Below, piece by piece: positions 12,001 through 24,100 of a stretch of DNA of 64,000 nt (position 1 is the first letter of the stretch; every line of letters begins with the position of its first letter). The position numbers and the translations under genes were made by a program. Origin of the DNA: Nematostella vectensis (taxonomy: Eukaryota; Cnidaria; Anthozoa; Actiniaria; Edwardsiidae). The stretch covers positions 4,944,741-5,008,740 of the forward strand of contig NC_064038.1 of assembly GCF_932526225.1 (NCBI RefSeq), given 5' to 3'. Under the pieces are notes generated by a model. It saw only the letters and a program-made list of their open reading frames with translations. It searched no databases and was not told where the DNA came from.

Positions 12001-12395
12001 GTGACGACTCACGCGAAAACGTACCTTAGAGCCTTTCAATTCCGCGAGTTAACTACGCTCAGTGCTGTGTCAGAAAAATCGTCGTACCGAAAAATCGTAG
12101 TGCCAACTAACGATCAACTTGTTAGTCGCTATTCCGTGTCGTTTATAAGATATAACCCGCGAGTTAGCAAGTCGCGAGGCTTTCCGTTGTTGAGGCGCGA
12201 GCGTTCCGCGAGATGGGCGCGAGCTTTCCGTTGTTGAGGCGCGAGCGTTCCGCGAGATAGGCGCAAGCTTTCCGTTATTAAGGCGCGAGCGTTCCGCGAG
12301 AAAAGCGCGAGCATTCCGCGAGAAGGGCGCGAGCGGGCGCGAGTTTGGCCAAACTCGCGGAAAACCCTAAGGTGCGTTTTCGCGTGAGTCGTCAC
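12001..12395. mobile_element. 395-bp MITE with 4-bp target duplication and internal repeats
   Basis: Ends are GTGACGACTCACGCGAAAAC and its near-perfect inverse GTTTTCGCGTGAGTCGTCAC, extending about 30 bp inward (CCTTAG/CTAAGG). It is flanked on both sides by ATAT. The interior holds four or five imperfect roughly 45-bp repeats containing GCGCGAGCGTTCCGCGAGA. A paralogous empty site survives at 11933-11950 (TGGTAAAATATTTGTATC). It makes no protein; the minus-strand frame 12129-12647 only reads through the repeats. Confidence 0.85.
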
Positions 12396-13001
12396 ATATT
12401 TGTATCGTAAGGAAATTACCAGTTTTTTTCTTAAATGCTTTTCTCCAAACTTCTTCAGGTTAATCTCAGCCAGAGATTCTGAAATCAAGCTGAGACACAA
12501 GCTGCTGGCTAAGAGGCACCAAAAATAAACACATATAAAGTAACAAAAAGTACGATAATATTTTAATGGAAAAATTGTTCTAAAAAATGAGCCCGAGTTG
12601 GAAAAGTAAAAAAAAAAACTAGTTTTTTTCCATGTTAGCCTGACCACGGCGATTTTGATTGAGGCGGTGGTTTCCCGTTGATTAACATTGTAAATGAGAT
12701 CACGAAAAATGAACTCTTTTTAACTGATCGCAGCTTTCTTGGCCATAACCAACATGAGTATTAATAGCGACAATTTAGGTCGAGACTGGAAAATAACATG
12801 TAAGACTTTGTTTTTAGATGGTTATTTTGAAATTTCTTTAAATAATTTGTCTTCGAATTTTTCGAATGGAAACAATAACAAAAGTGTTGCTGACGACTTG
12901 ACGAATGTTCCATACTACAAGAAGTTGCCCCACGCCCTTTCCCCACGCCTATTTCTCCCGTTTTTAAGATGGGTATTATATAATAAAGGATCCATCCCTC
13001 T

Positions 13002-13152
13002 CAGGTGCGGATCTAGCTTTTCTCTAAAGGGGGGGTTTGGTGCTAAAGGGGGAAGGAGGGGAATTTTTTTGTTTACATATGGCTTTCTGGCAGCCCAAAG
13101 GGGGGGGGGGGGGGGTTAAACCCCCAAAGCCCTCCCCCTAGATCCGCTAATG
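13002..13152. mobile_element. G-rich MITE-like element
   Basis: It begins CAGGTGCGGATCTAG and ends near CTAGATCCGC, an inverted pair, with long G runs at 13029-13036 and 13100-13115 and C runs at the right. Size and termini resemble the other short G-rich elements in this window. No clear target-site duplication. The interval from 12396 to 13001 has no recognised gene. Confidence 0.5.
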
Positions 13153-13801
13153 GACGTACTCCGCCAATGATGACGTCAAAGGATATAAAACCACAGCGTG
13201 AACTTCAGATTAGCCCATCGCTGGTACGCGCCAGAGTATCGCCCTGATGTGCGCCCAGTTATTTACTCCTCCCACCCCCCACCCCTTCATCGCTACAAAA
13301 GATGACGACAAGGAAGATAAAAACCACAGCGTGAACTAAAGATTAGCTCGGTTTTATTTATCCTCTTCTCTCAATCGCGCATTTTTCATATCAATTACCT
13401 TGGGTACAAGAGGCTTGAAAGCTTCACTTTAAAGAAGTCTGTTACGTGTAAAGTTTGGAGCCTCACGTAGCCAGGGTAAATATCAATACTAAAACGTATG
13501 GAGATTTCGCTGGCTCTTCAAACCGAATCAAGTTCAAATTCGTTACATGTACTTTAAGAATTCATTTCTACTGTTCTCACATAAAAAGCCTGATCACATA
13601 AAGGTGTTTTAAAACATACACATATATATATACAAAGACTGCCACCATGAGACTCATCTTGCAATAGCACACCTGCTTCGCAAACCGCTTCCGCTTTGCC
13701 AAGCTTTTTACTACAGGAAAAAAGGTTTTTCAGGATCCGCAGCGGGTAACACATATCTATTGCAAAACATTATGACAGATTTGCTAGACAATGCCTTTCA
13801 A

Positions 13802-16800
13802 TCAATCACTGTCGGCATCCAACCCCGATATTTCGTCCTCATCTCCGCCCATTGCTTTCCAGAAAGCTACCGCGACCTGCATTCAGAGAGGAGATAACAT
13901 CAGTAAAAACATAAGCATTAATAATTAAAGAGCCCTTTCAGCCCATCTTTGTTACTGTTTTTATATAATATTGGAAGGTACATAATGTGTTAAGATCTAG
14001 GAACAACTAATCTAAAAACAAGGGTAATTATTTTATCTACCAACTCCACTCTAAAATATCGCATTGGCCTCCTCAAATCAACCGATGGAAATGGATGCCT
14101 TGTCGCACTTGGTACTTTGCTAGGATGACAAAATGGCGGCTTATGGCAGAGGCTGTTTAACATCATGAGAATAAATGACATGGTTTACTTATTTTCAGGC
14201 CCGAGTCACAGGTCGTGCTCCTACCGAGAGCATTGGACGATTGGACGTCTCTTTAATTCACTTTAGTCACACACTCTTTACCCACCTTTTCGGCATACGA
14301 TTTCCTCTCATTATCGGGAAGGCAGGCAGCACGTTCTTAACAAGAAATAAAGGCAATAAGAACAGGGGCAAAACCACGCTCCCACATATATGGCCTTAGA
14401 TTGGCCTTGACTCTTTGTTTTTTCTTTCTAAAATTTTAGTCGTCTAGGTAGGAGGTCCATTTGCGCACGAGAAAAAATATATATTTTTTATAATTTACCA
14501 TTTTTATCACTTACGAAACTCAATAGAAAATATCGCAATAGCTTCCCAAATCAGCCGATGGAAATGGATGCTTATTCAATCTTAGTATTTTGCTTGGATG
14601 ACAAAATGGCGGAAGAATGACACACTTTCATGAACAAGTTGTGAGAGCCTTCGATAAGAATGGTCTCTTATACCAAATACACTAATCGTCTTTTGTTCCA
14701 AGAAAGGCTTAAAATGTGAGAGCATTCGAAAAGAATTGTCTCTTATACCAAATACACTAATCATCTTTTGTCCCAAGAAAGGCTAAAATTGTGAGAGCAT
14801 TCGAAAAGAATTGTCTCTTATACCAAATTCACTAATCATCTTTTGTTCCAAGAAAGGCTTAAATTGTGAGAGGATTCGATGAGAATTGTCTCTTATACCA
14901 AATTCACTCATCATCTTTTGTTCTAAGAAAGGCTTAAATTGTGAGAGCATTCGATAAAAATGGTCTCTTACAGGTCCATAGCCAGGATTTTGAGCGGGGT
15001 GGTTCGTTTTTCCATTTCAGCGGACCAAATTTCCGGTATACCCCTCTCCTTGCCTTATTACATTAGGTAATCAATCTCGTATTTAAAATGTCAAAGTGCT
15101 TTTTAAAATATATCGATAATAATAAAGATAATTATTATAAAAAATATTTTTTATAGTCATTTAAAAGATATATTGATGTGCACGGTATATCTCCAGCCAA
15201 ACGTTATATATTTATATTTGTTCCGAGCGGACCTCCAAGCCGAGTGGGGGGGGTTCGTCCGAACCCCCCTGGATACGGGCCTGTCTTATACCAAATACAC
15301 TCATCATCTTTTGTTCCAGGTGAGGTGAGTTTATTGAACAGGCGTTGTGTAGCTTTAAGCTTGTTTGTAGTCTATAAAGATGTTGTGAATTGGCGTAGTT
15401 CAGAGTTCCTACCTTTCATGTGTTGCAGCCGTGTAAAGAGCTCCTCGAAAGACTCATCTCCTGGATCCTCACTGCCAAGTCTGCTCAACAGCTCCATTTC
15501 CTCCTCAGGAAACACCGCTGATGAATACAAAACAATAGACATTTAAATGCAAGGAATATTTCTCACAGTAACATTGCCCAAGAAGTTCCATGCTCTCCCC
15601 AGGAAAATCGATGAGTATTCTACACATTTAGTTGGCCAATAACTCCATGTCCCCCTCAGAAAACACTGAGCTGTCAAAAACAAATATTGACATTGAAAGC
15701 AAGGATAAATTTTCGCATATCCTCCTTGGAAAATACTGCATTGCATTGTTTGTCCAATTCTGAAAAGTAGTTTTTCTTTGTACCCTGATTAGCTACACTT
15801 CTTTCTCACGGAATGCTAGCCATTTTCTGGAGTTTCTGTTTCGTGTCCTCTGAGCAAACCACTGCATAAGCACTTCCTGCAGCACTTCAAAATAATGTAA
15901 TGCCTTGATCAAACCGAGAGCTCTTATTGAGAAGAGTTTTCGAGTGTCGATGACTGTTTCAACTCTAACTAGCTCTTACAGGTTTACAATCGGCCAGTCT
16001 TTGGGTGTTGAAAAGAGTGGTCACTGAGATTTCGTAATCATTATTCAACTTTGATCAATGAATTGGACTATCATGAAAACCGCTTACTGAACTTCTTCTC
16101 ATGGAAAAAAGGGCAACTAATCAGCCCCCACATGTCCAACATGTTCAAAAGAGCAAGAGTCTAACGTGAGGCAATAGCTGAGAGAGTGTGATGAACAAAA
16201 TGGTATGATAGATTTAAACTCTGATTGACTCTCGCTTTCGTTTGCCAGGATAAAGACGCATTACCACTCGCATCCATGGCACAATTGCCATTCTTCTTTT
16301 CCTGTTGTGATGCTGATTCAGTTGCAGGTTCAGACACTTCAGGTTTCTCTTCTTCTGAAACCACTGCTAAACCATTTGCATCATTCTTTGCTGGCTTCTT
16401 TTGCTCACCTGTTCATACAAAATAATTGCACACCATAAGAACTGATATTGATACAGCCTCGTTAAAGTGCATCTGAAGGAATAAAACCGATATCCTTCAA
16501 AACGGCTCAATCATCGATATTTAATATCTCCTATGCTAAAAGAATCTTTATTACCAAAAATCCCCGATTTTAAATCTAGGAAAGCAATAAAGGGTAGAAG
16601 TTTCACTGATGTTTTTGAAGAGAGCCCTTCATCAAACGAAAGAAAAACGGATCCAGGCTGGGTGGAGGTAAACATAGGTGCACAAAACCCCGGGGTGTTT
16701 TCTGGACTGCTATATGCATATGGGTAGTGTAAAGTACTCTAAACCCCTCGTGTATTTTCCAGGGTTGTAATTCCATTAAAAAGAATTTTTTTTAATGTAT

Positions 16801-19800
16801 TGTTGAAATAGTAATATTGATTTTAGTTGGAAGGAGGAAGGAGTCTAAGGAGGGTGTAATCAGAGGAGTAATCAGTTTTTTTTGTGTGCCTCACACATCC
16901 CTTCCCTTTATGCTTTTTGGGGCTCCAGCAACAGGCCCGTAGCAAGGGGGGCTTGGGGGGGTTCAAAAGAACCCCCCACTCGACTTGAAGGTCCGCTCTA
17001 ATGAAGAAAAATCAAGTACCAATACAAGGTAGGACGAGCTACCTAGAGAAAATGGTCCGCTTTCTGGGTAAATGAGACCCCCCTTTCCCCCGCTCAACTT
17101 AAATGCTGGCTATGAGCCTGCACAATCAACCAAAAAAAAAAACTTTGTAGAGGTGAAATACAGTACAAGGGCTAGACTGTCAATATCACATTATATAGAA
17201 TAAAAGCAACTTAATAGGCTATTCCAGCTATGCATGCGCATGATGATGGTAGTTGAGGCAGGTTTCCATGTCGAGTGTGTGTGCATGATTTTAACTGAAG
17301 GGCCTATTACATACTTACTTTTTAACTTGATATTGGGCCACTCCCCACACTGCAGGGCTTGTACAACTCGCCCAAAACCTGTCTGCTCCCCAAATTCACC
17401 TTGGACAATAGCAAGCAAATAGTAAATAAAAAACACTCCCATTTTAGAACATTGGGAAAAGTAAATGTGTTGATCCATTTAAAATTCATAGAAGATTTTG
17501 GGGGATTTTATTTTTTTCACTTCAGTTTATTTTTTCCCCTCAGTTTATTTTTTCCTTGACCCCCTCCTTTTTGGGTTCAAAATCAGAAACCTACCATCAG
17601 AGTTGTCCACATCATTATCAGGCTTCAACTCCACCAGCTCAAAGGAGTTTCTCAAGCACCACTCCACAATCTCTTTTTGATCCACTAAAGAAAAAAAAGA
17701 TGGTTGTTATGTTATACTAACTTTAGGTTTATTAATCATGTGGGTATGTACAAAGTGGCACTACATTCAGAGTCTAAAAAGTTTTGGCTTGAGACAAGCT
17801 CTGTCAGCTATATGATACTTATGTTACTATTCATAAGGATACAAGTTACACTATATGACATCTCCTTTTATTTAGAAATTTTGAAAACAATTACCATATT
17901 AACCCCCGTATAAGCCACACTTTATTCACTCCAAAATGACCTTCTAAATTAGGGTGTATCTTTTACACGGAATGCCACTTTTTATAATTTGGATGGAACG
18001 AAGTTGAAGCAATGGTGATTTTCAAACGTAAGACGATGCCAAGGATAAAAGAAAGAAAAAAGAGCGTTTTTTTTCAATGAAATACTTTGGTTTTAGCTCT
18101 ATTAAATCGCTCACTAACCATAGGCAGATTTGCTTTTTGCAGCATTTCTTTCTGGAATTGCTGTAGCACACAATTGCAAGTTTTAAACATTTGAATATTG
18201 ACTTTTTTTTTACTTTTTTGAGCTCGAAATTCTGGGTGCGTCTTATACATGGGTGCATCTTATACGTTGTTTAATATGGTTATAATGACAATTGTAAAAA
18301 CAGTATATTCAAGGTACTGGTACAAGGTTTTGATGAGCTACAGTACATATGATTACTGAAGTATCACATTCTTATTATCATGACAAATTTTACAGAACAT
18401 TTGGCAAATCTTTAATTACGTGATCGCAGAGAAGAATGTGTTTGCAAAGGATTTAATTTTGCAAATCTAAAGTTCAAAAAACTTTATTTTCTCATTTTAA
18501 AAAAATAATTAATGCTAAACAACAATTGGAATACAAACAGTAATGGTGTCCCTGTACCTGATTATCAATAGTTTTGTTACATGTCCTTACTAGGAGATCT
18601 CAATAGAACCTTTAGTCTGTCTCCGTTACCAATTTTTTTTTTATCTGTATATTTTTGTGATAAAATTTCTCAGACTTTATTTTTCGTGAGTATTTAATTC
18701 CGTGGATTTAAGTAGGCATGCAAATTTGCAGAATTAGGTATATTGTATACAATAGATAGAACTACTGAATATTACAGTATGTTTGGTTACTGTTGATCAT
18801 ATCCTAGCAAGATGGTGGTTTGAAAGCAAATATAAACTCTTATCAACATAGTAAATTACAGCATTATTTGTTACTTCAGCTATAAAACTTAGACATAGTG
18901 TATTGTACAAAATATGGCTGTGGATGGTATGTGTTTCTCCCTATACACACAGTCAAAGCTGCCATATTGCTTTGTTCTGGCCATGCCTTAGCTGGGAAGG
19001 AACTAGAAACCTAATCATCATTATTTATCATTATCATTAGTTCGTGAGGCAGAAGATAGATAAAAAAAGATGGCAGTCCCAACTCAGCACATAGAGAAAA
19101 AAAAAAGGTTAACACCTGCAGGCTGTGCAAATCAAGATACTTGCTTTATTTTCATGATTCAGAAATGTTAAATAACCAGGGCACTCAATTTCTGTATCAT
19201 TGCCTCAATAATGGTCATCTTGTCTCTGTGATAGTCATTTTTCCCTGTTCATAGTTTATCTGTTGCTACAGTCCTGACAAATAAATAAGTGCTCATTGTC
19301 ACCTTCAGGCTCACTGCTCTCCCCTTCTCCAGTGTTGAGTAGCAAGCACACTGAGGGGTTTACTTCTAATGAGTCTAAGTACACTGACCAAAGCATAACA
19401 TCTTTCCTACTTGAAGACTTAAAGGGAAAAAGGATATGAATTAATTAGTATTGAGGTTCTAAAAATCATATTGCTAATAAAAAATGTGGCCTATACATAG
19501 AGTCGTCTTTAATTAGCTATTTTGCAAGGACATGGAAGTAGAATAATTGGGGAAGCATCTTATACAGCTAGAAAATGGGAAGAGGGCACTTGAAAATCTG
19601 CACAGCACATTTAAATATAGTTTGAATATAGCTGCTTGATATTGCTAGATGGTAAATTATTAGGGTAGAAGGCAGCCCCACTTGTCATGAAGGTCGGATG
19701 TAGTTTTTAAAGAGAAAATTGTTTCAATTTTTTTAGTTGTGTTGATGATTAAAAAACACCCTTGCAACTTCTTGTTTGCTTTATGAGTGATAGTGTTATC

Positions 19801-20884
19801 TTATATTTTCCTGCATGTATGTACAGTCTTGTTTGCTTTATGAGTGATAGTGTTATCTTATATTTTCCTGCATGTATGTACAGTCTTGTTTGCTTTATGA
19901 GTGATAGTGTTATCTTATATTTTCCTGCATGTATGCACAGTCTTGTTTGCTTTATGAGTGATAGTGTTATCTTATATTTTCCTGCATGTATGCACAGTCT
20001 TGTTTGCTTTATGAGTAATAGCTATATTTTCCTGCATGTATGCACAGTCTTGTTTGCTTTATGAGTGATAGTGTTATCTTATATTTTCCTGCATGTATGT
20101 ACAGTCTTGTTTGCTTTATGAGTGATAGTGTTATCTTATATTTTCCTGCATGTATGTACAGTCTTGTTTGCTTTATGAGTGATAGTGTTATCTTATATTT
20201 TCCTGCATGTATGTACAGTCTTGAAGACTACATGAAATATTGGATAAAACAATGTAAACTTTAATACTAACCTTTTGGTGATCATAAACAATTATCATCC
20301 CCTCAAAATCACTATTGTTTCCTTTAATGACATCATTGGGGGCAGACAAATTACTGCTGTAACAAAATTCAATGTGTGCTGTGAAGTATTTATTCTCTAT
20401 CATCCATGGAACCGCACACAGATTGTTCCCAGGCGATGCGCTTGGAGTCGGCAAGGAATTGTCTCCACAAATCTCTGTGGCAAAATTTCAACAAAAACAA
20501 GTACAAAATCAGTGCTTGATTCAAGAATGAGAATTTTTTGCATTTAAAATGCAGCATGCATTCGGATAAAAAGTGCTTGATTTTAGGTGGCGCTGATTTT
20601 AGAACTAGACCACCATTGGCTGATTCATGACCGGTTAAGTAGCAACAATATTCTTTGACAGAGAATCGGTCACCATAATGTAATTGCGGTACTCTTCTCT
20701 GTATAATATCCATATTGCACTTTTTTTAAAAGAAATATGATGTGATCGATGAAAAAAAAACTCCATCATCGGGGATTAGTTACTAAACATCAATATACAC
20801 AAGCTACTCACGTTTTATGGTATCCTGGGAAGATAAAAACGAACTACAACTCACAACCAATACCCGGCCTTTCTCGTCGGCCAT
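13802..20884 (-). CDS. AAGAB: Alpha- and gamma-adaptin-binding protein p34 homologue (AAGAB)
   Basis: Nine phase-consistent exons: 20884-20812, 20474-20272, 19417-19303, 17684-17595, 17399-17319, 16408-16265, 15517-15413, 14335-14286 and 13876-13802. They give 936 nt and 311 aa, against about 315 in human. Recognisable blocks are VVSCSSFL at the N-terminus (start of the degenerate Rab-like G domain), AVPWMIENKYF, EIVEWCLRNSFELVEL and GFGRVVQALQCGEWPNI. The C-terminal helix region has FEELFTRLQHMK, LPDNERKSYAEK, VAVAFWKAMGGDEDEISGL and a final DSD. The family protein is cytosolic, binds monomeric adaptin subunits and assists assembly of the AP1 and AP2 clathrin adaptors. The start ATG sits in a CCAAAATGGCC context, a YY1-like site. 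The gene is divergent from IQCH and probably shares its promoter. Introns hold two MITEs and two minisatellites. Confidence 0.93.
14640..14970. repeat. 75-bp minisatellite in AAGAB intron 7
   Basis: About four and a half units contain GTGAGAGCATTCGA, TCTCTTATACCAAAT and CATCTTTTGTTC. The array continues after the transposon, at 15284-15320, so the transposon landed inside it. Unlike the IQCH arrays, it does not copy a neighbouring exon edge. Confidence 0.8.
14971..15283 (+). mobile_element. MITE family B (CAGGCCCGTAGCC ends), copy 1
   Basis: A 313-bp element starting CAGGTCCATAGCCAGGATTT and ending CCTGGATACGGGCCTG, flanked by the 5-bp duplication TCTTA. It contains GCGGACC boxes near both ends. 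The ends resemble family A, but the core is different and AT-rich. It interrupts the 75-bp minisatellite of AAGAB intron 7. Confidence 0.8.
16932..17120 (-). mobile_element. MITE family B, copy 2 (inverted, shorter)
   Basis: Begins CAGGCCCGTAGCAAGG and ends GCTGGCTATGAGCCTG. It shares the GGTCCGCT boxes and AACCCCCC-type ends with 14971-15283 in the opposite orientation. Flanks AGCAA and CACAA may be a decayed 5-bp duplication. Lies in AAGAB intron 5. Confidence 0.7.
19771..20223. repeat. 57-bp minisatellite in AAGAB intron 2
   Basis: Eight units, each beginning CTTGTTTGCTTTATGAGTGA and ending GCATGTATGTACAGT. One unit is shortened by a 9-bp deletion. Because 57 is divisible by three, one plus-strand frame stays open (repeated VCFMSDSVIL), but nothing indicates translation and it lies antisense inside an intron. 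Confidence 0.9.
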
Positions 20885-21133
20885 TTTGGATATTTTTTAC
20901 CGCTGATCTTATTTTGCTTGCGGGCACAGAGTACTTAGAACAATTGTTGTGATTGGTCATAACTGAAGAATGATAAAATTAACCAATCGGCAGTTGTGTT
21001 CTAAAGATATCTAGATTATGCAAAGTATCATTTGGATTGGTTTCCTTGGATCCCAAAATGGCGGTCTAATGGAACTGCTCGATTTGACCAGTATGTAAAC
21101 ATTTAAAATTGTGTTTTTGAGTACAAGAAAGAC
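20885..21133. promoter_or_regulatory. Bidirectional promoter between AAGAB and IQCH
   Basis: Only 249 bp separate the two start codons. The interval has CCAAT boxes in both orientations (GATTGGTCAT near 20951, AACCAATCGG near 20980, GGATTGGTTT near 21034) and a YY1-like AAAATGGCGG at about 21056, just upstream of IQCH. A matching CCAAAATGGCC overlaps the AAGAB start. There is no obvious TATA box at a fixed distance. This layout is typical of CCAAT/YY1 bidirectional promoters; function is inferred. Confidence 0.65.
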
Positions 21134-24100
21134 ATGTTTTCCCTAACAGAGCTCGGAGGAAACTCCACAGAGCTTGGTGAAATACTTGTCAAGGTAATAT
21201 TTTTATCATCCTTTATTTTAATGTGTTTTTCGCGGTTTATTTACGTTTGTTTGCTCTTTTAAAGTTGGCGAGTTTTCTTCTGTGATTCTTTGGTTATTAT
21301 TTGATCACTATTGTTAGCATCTTGGTTGGAGGCAATTATCCTAATTGTGTTCTCTTGTAAGAATTGATCATTCGTAGCAGTTTGTTGCTTATAAAAGTGT
21401 ACTTCACATATTTTAGATTGTCATAAGTAAATATGTAACTATGATGCCTGGCAAATAGTTTGGGAAGATGTTAGCAGAAAATTTATGATCGATTCCTCAT
21501 ACCCTTTCCATAATAAATTTCCTGTTTTTGTTTTACTGTTAAGGCCTAGATTTCAGTAAGCTGTTCTTTATTTTCCTTCAGCTATAATTTAAAGGAGTAT
21601 AAAGTTCAAAGCAGTCCTATTCAATTTCTTATAAGTTATTATAAATACTGGAAGTATATTGCTGAACTGTGATTACTCCCAAGCAAACCTCCTTTTTGTA
21701 GTACTAAAACTCAAAACTCTAAAAAGCTGTCATTATGTATCACCTGCCTAATTAGCCCTAATTGTCTCTGATCAGGCTTTTTTGTATTCCCAATGAATAT
21801 CATTAAGTTTTGAGACATAAGTTATCAGAAGTCATTTTTGCTGTAACCTGAGGGAATATTAAAGCAGAGATCTTGTTAGAACTCTGACGATGAAAACTCT
21901 CTTTGGTAGACGCATTCATCTAAACCCCATACATCGAACAAAAACACCAGATGATGACAAAATTTCTACCTTTTCTGGACAACTCTATCCTTTGACATTT
22001 TGTGAGTTTCTTCCTTTAATGTATGAGGTAAATGTTTGCCATTTTTGAGAGGGAAATACAGTAGTTATTAGTAGACTATAACTTAGTTAACACAGATGGT
22101 AAAAGTAAACAAAAATATATATGCCTATTGATTTTTATAATGTGCACATGACTTCTACTTCCCTGCCATCATGACCACTCTTGTGTTGGCAGGAGAATAA
22201 TGTCTGCCCAGAAAAAAATAACATACAAACAGCATGTTAAACAGTGGCAATGCCCATGAGTTTCAAATGCAGTTTGAGTGAAAATGAAACATTATCTATC
22301 ATTATTGCATATTGTCTTAGTGATGTTGGGTTTGCTATATCCTGCATTGCGTTTTTCGAAAATCATTTTACTCATATAGTCATTGTTTAGGTTTTTCGAA
22401 AAATCAGTTTACCCAAAAGTCTTCTCGTTTTTCACTTCCTGAATGGAACATTACTTCAGTACCATACAAAAAAATAAATAACAGACAATTAACTAGAGGG
22501 GTCTGCTTGTGCATGCTGATAAGGGCGCTGTGCATGCTGGTAACGGCGCTATGCATGTTTTACATGTTTTACATCATAATAATCTTTCTCAGGTCCAGGA
22601 TGACTTGCGGCATCTCAAGGAGACCATTTCCAATGCTGGTGGCAGTACAGAGATCATTGACTTGAAAGCTCTAGAGAGTGCGATCACCAGGACAGAGATC
22701 AGTGTCAGGGTCAGTTATAAGCTACTGTTTATTACCAGGGGGTGGGGGGTATCACCAGGACAGAGATCAGGGGGTATCACCAGGACAGAGATCAGAAACT
22801 CTGAAAAAGCCATTACAAATTTTGTTTAATAAAATTTTGAATAGTGGGGAATACCCATCTAGCTGGAGTTATGGTCTGATAGTACCGATCCTGAAAAAAG
22901 GAGATCCTAGTAAACCGGAAAATTTTAGAGGTATTACCTTACTCTCGTCACTAGGAAAAGTTTTCACATCCATAATGAACAACAGATTGTACAATTACCT
23001 TGTCGAAAGAAAAATAATCAAACCTGAGCAGGGAGGATTCAGAAAAGAGCATGGAACAGTGGATAGTATTTTCATCCTAAAATCTTTGATTGACAAATAC
23101 GTTAAAGCAAAGCCAAAAAAGAAACAAAACTTCCTATTTACGTGTTATGTTGATTTCAGTAAAGCTTTCGACAGAGTACCAAGACACAAACTTTTTGATA
23201 AGCTAGAGCGTTCAGGCGTAACAGGGCGATTTCTTGAAGTTTTGAAATCAATTTACACAAATGATAAGTCCTCAGTCAAAATTAGAAATCTGTTAACGCC
23301 AGCCTTTAGGTGTTACAACGGAGTGAAACAGGGATGTATGATTTCCCCGACACTATTTAATTTTTATCTCAGCAGCTTGTCCGAGGGAAACTGCAAAATA
23401 TATTTTTGACTGCACAAGAAAAAGATTTGAATGCCTAAAAGAATAAATGCACACCACGGATAATGACAACCTCCTTTTTATCTTAACTATTTGGAAAAAC
23501 ACCTGATATATAATCATGTATAAGGGTACCAAATAAAATATATTGATTGATTGATTGATTGTGTCAGGGTCAGTTATAAGCCTGTTTATTACCAGGGGGG
23601 TGGGGGGTATCACCAGGACAGAGATCAGTGTCAGGGTCAGTTATAAGCCTGTTTATTACCAGAGGGGTGGGGGGTATCACCAGGACAGAGATCAGTGTCA
23701 GGGTCAGTTATAAGCCTGTTTATTACCAGGGGGGTGGGGGGGGGGGGGGGTATCACCAGGACAGAGATCTGTGTCTGGGTCAGTTATAAGCCTGTTTATT
23801 ACCAGGGGGTTGGGGGGTATCACCAGGACAGAGATCAGTGTCAGGGTCAGTTATAAGCTACTGTTTATTACCAGGGGGGTGGGGGGTATCACCAGGACAG
23901 AGATCAGTGTCAGGGTCAGTTATAAGCCTGTTTATTACCAGGGGGTGGGGGGTATCACCAGGACAGAGATCAGTGTCAGGGTCAGTTATAAGCCTGTTTA
24001 TTACCAGGGGAGGGGGGGGGGGTATCACCAGGACAGAGATCAGTGTCAGGGTCAGTTATAAGCCTGTTTATTACCAGGGGGGTGGGGGGTATCACCAGGA

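Noticed and set aside
12129-12647. 172-codon minus-strand frame
   Set aside because: It runs through the MITE's GC-rich repeats and lacks any domain or splice support.
20390-20713. 107-codon minus-strand frame overlapping AAGAB exon 2
   Set aside because: It is the wrong frame; the other frame gives the AAGAB block PWMIENKYF and fits both splice phases.
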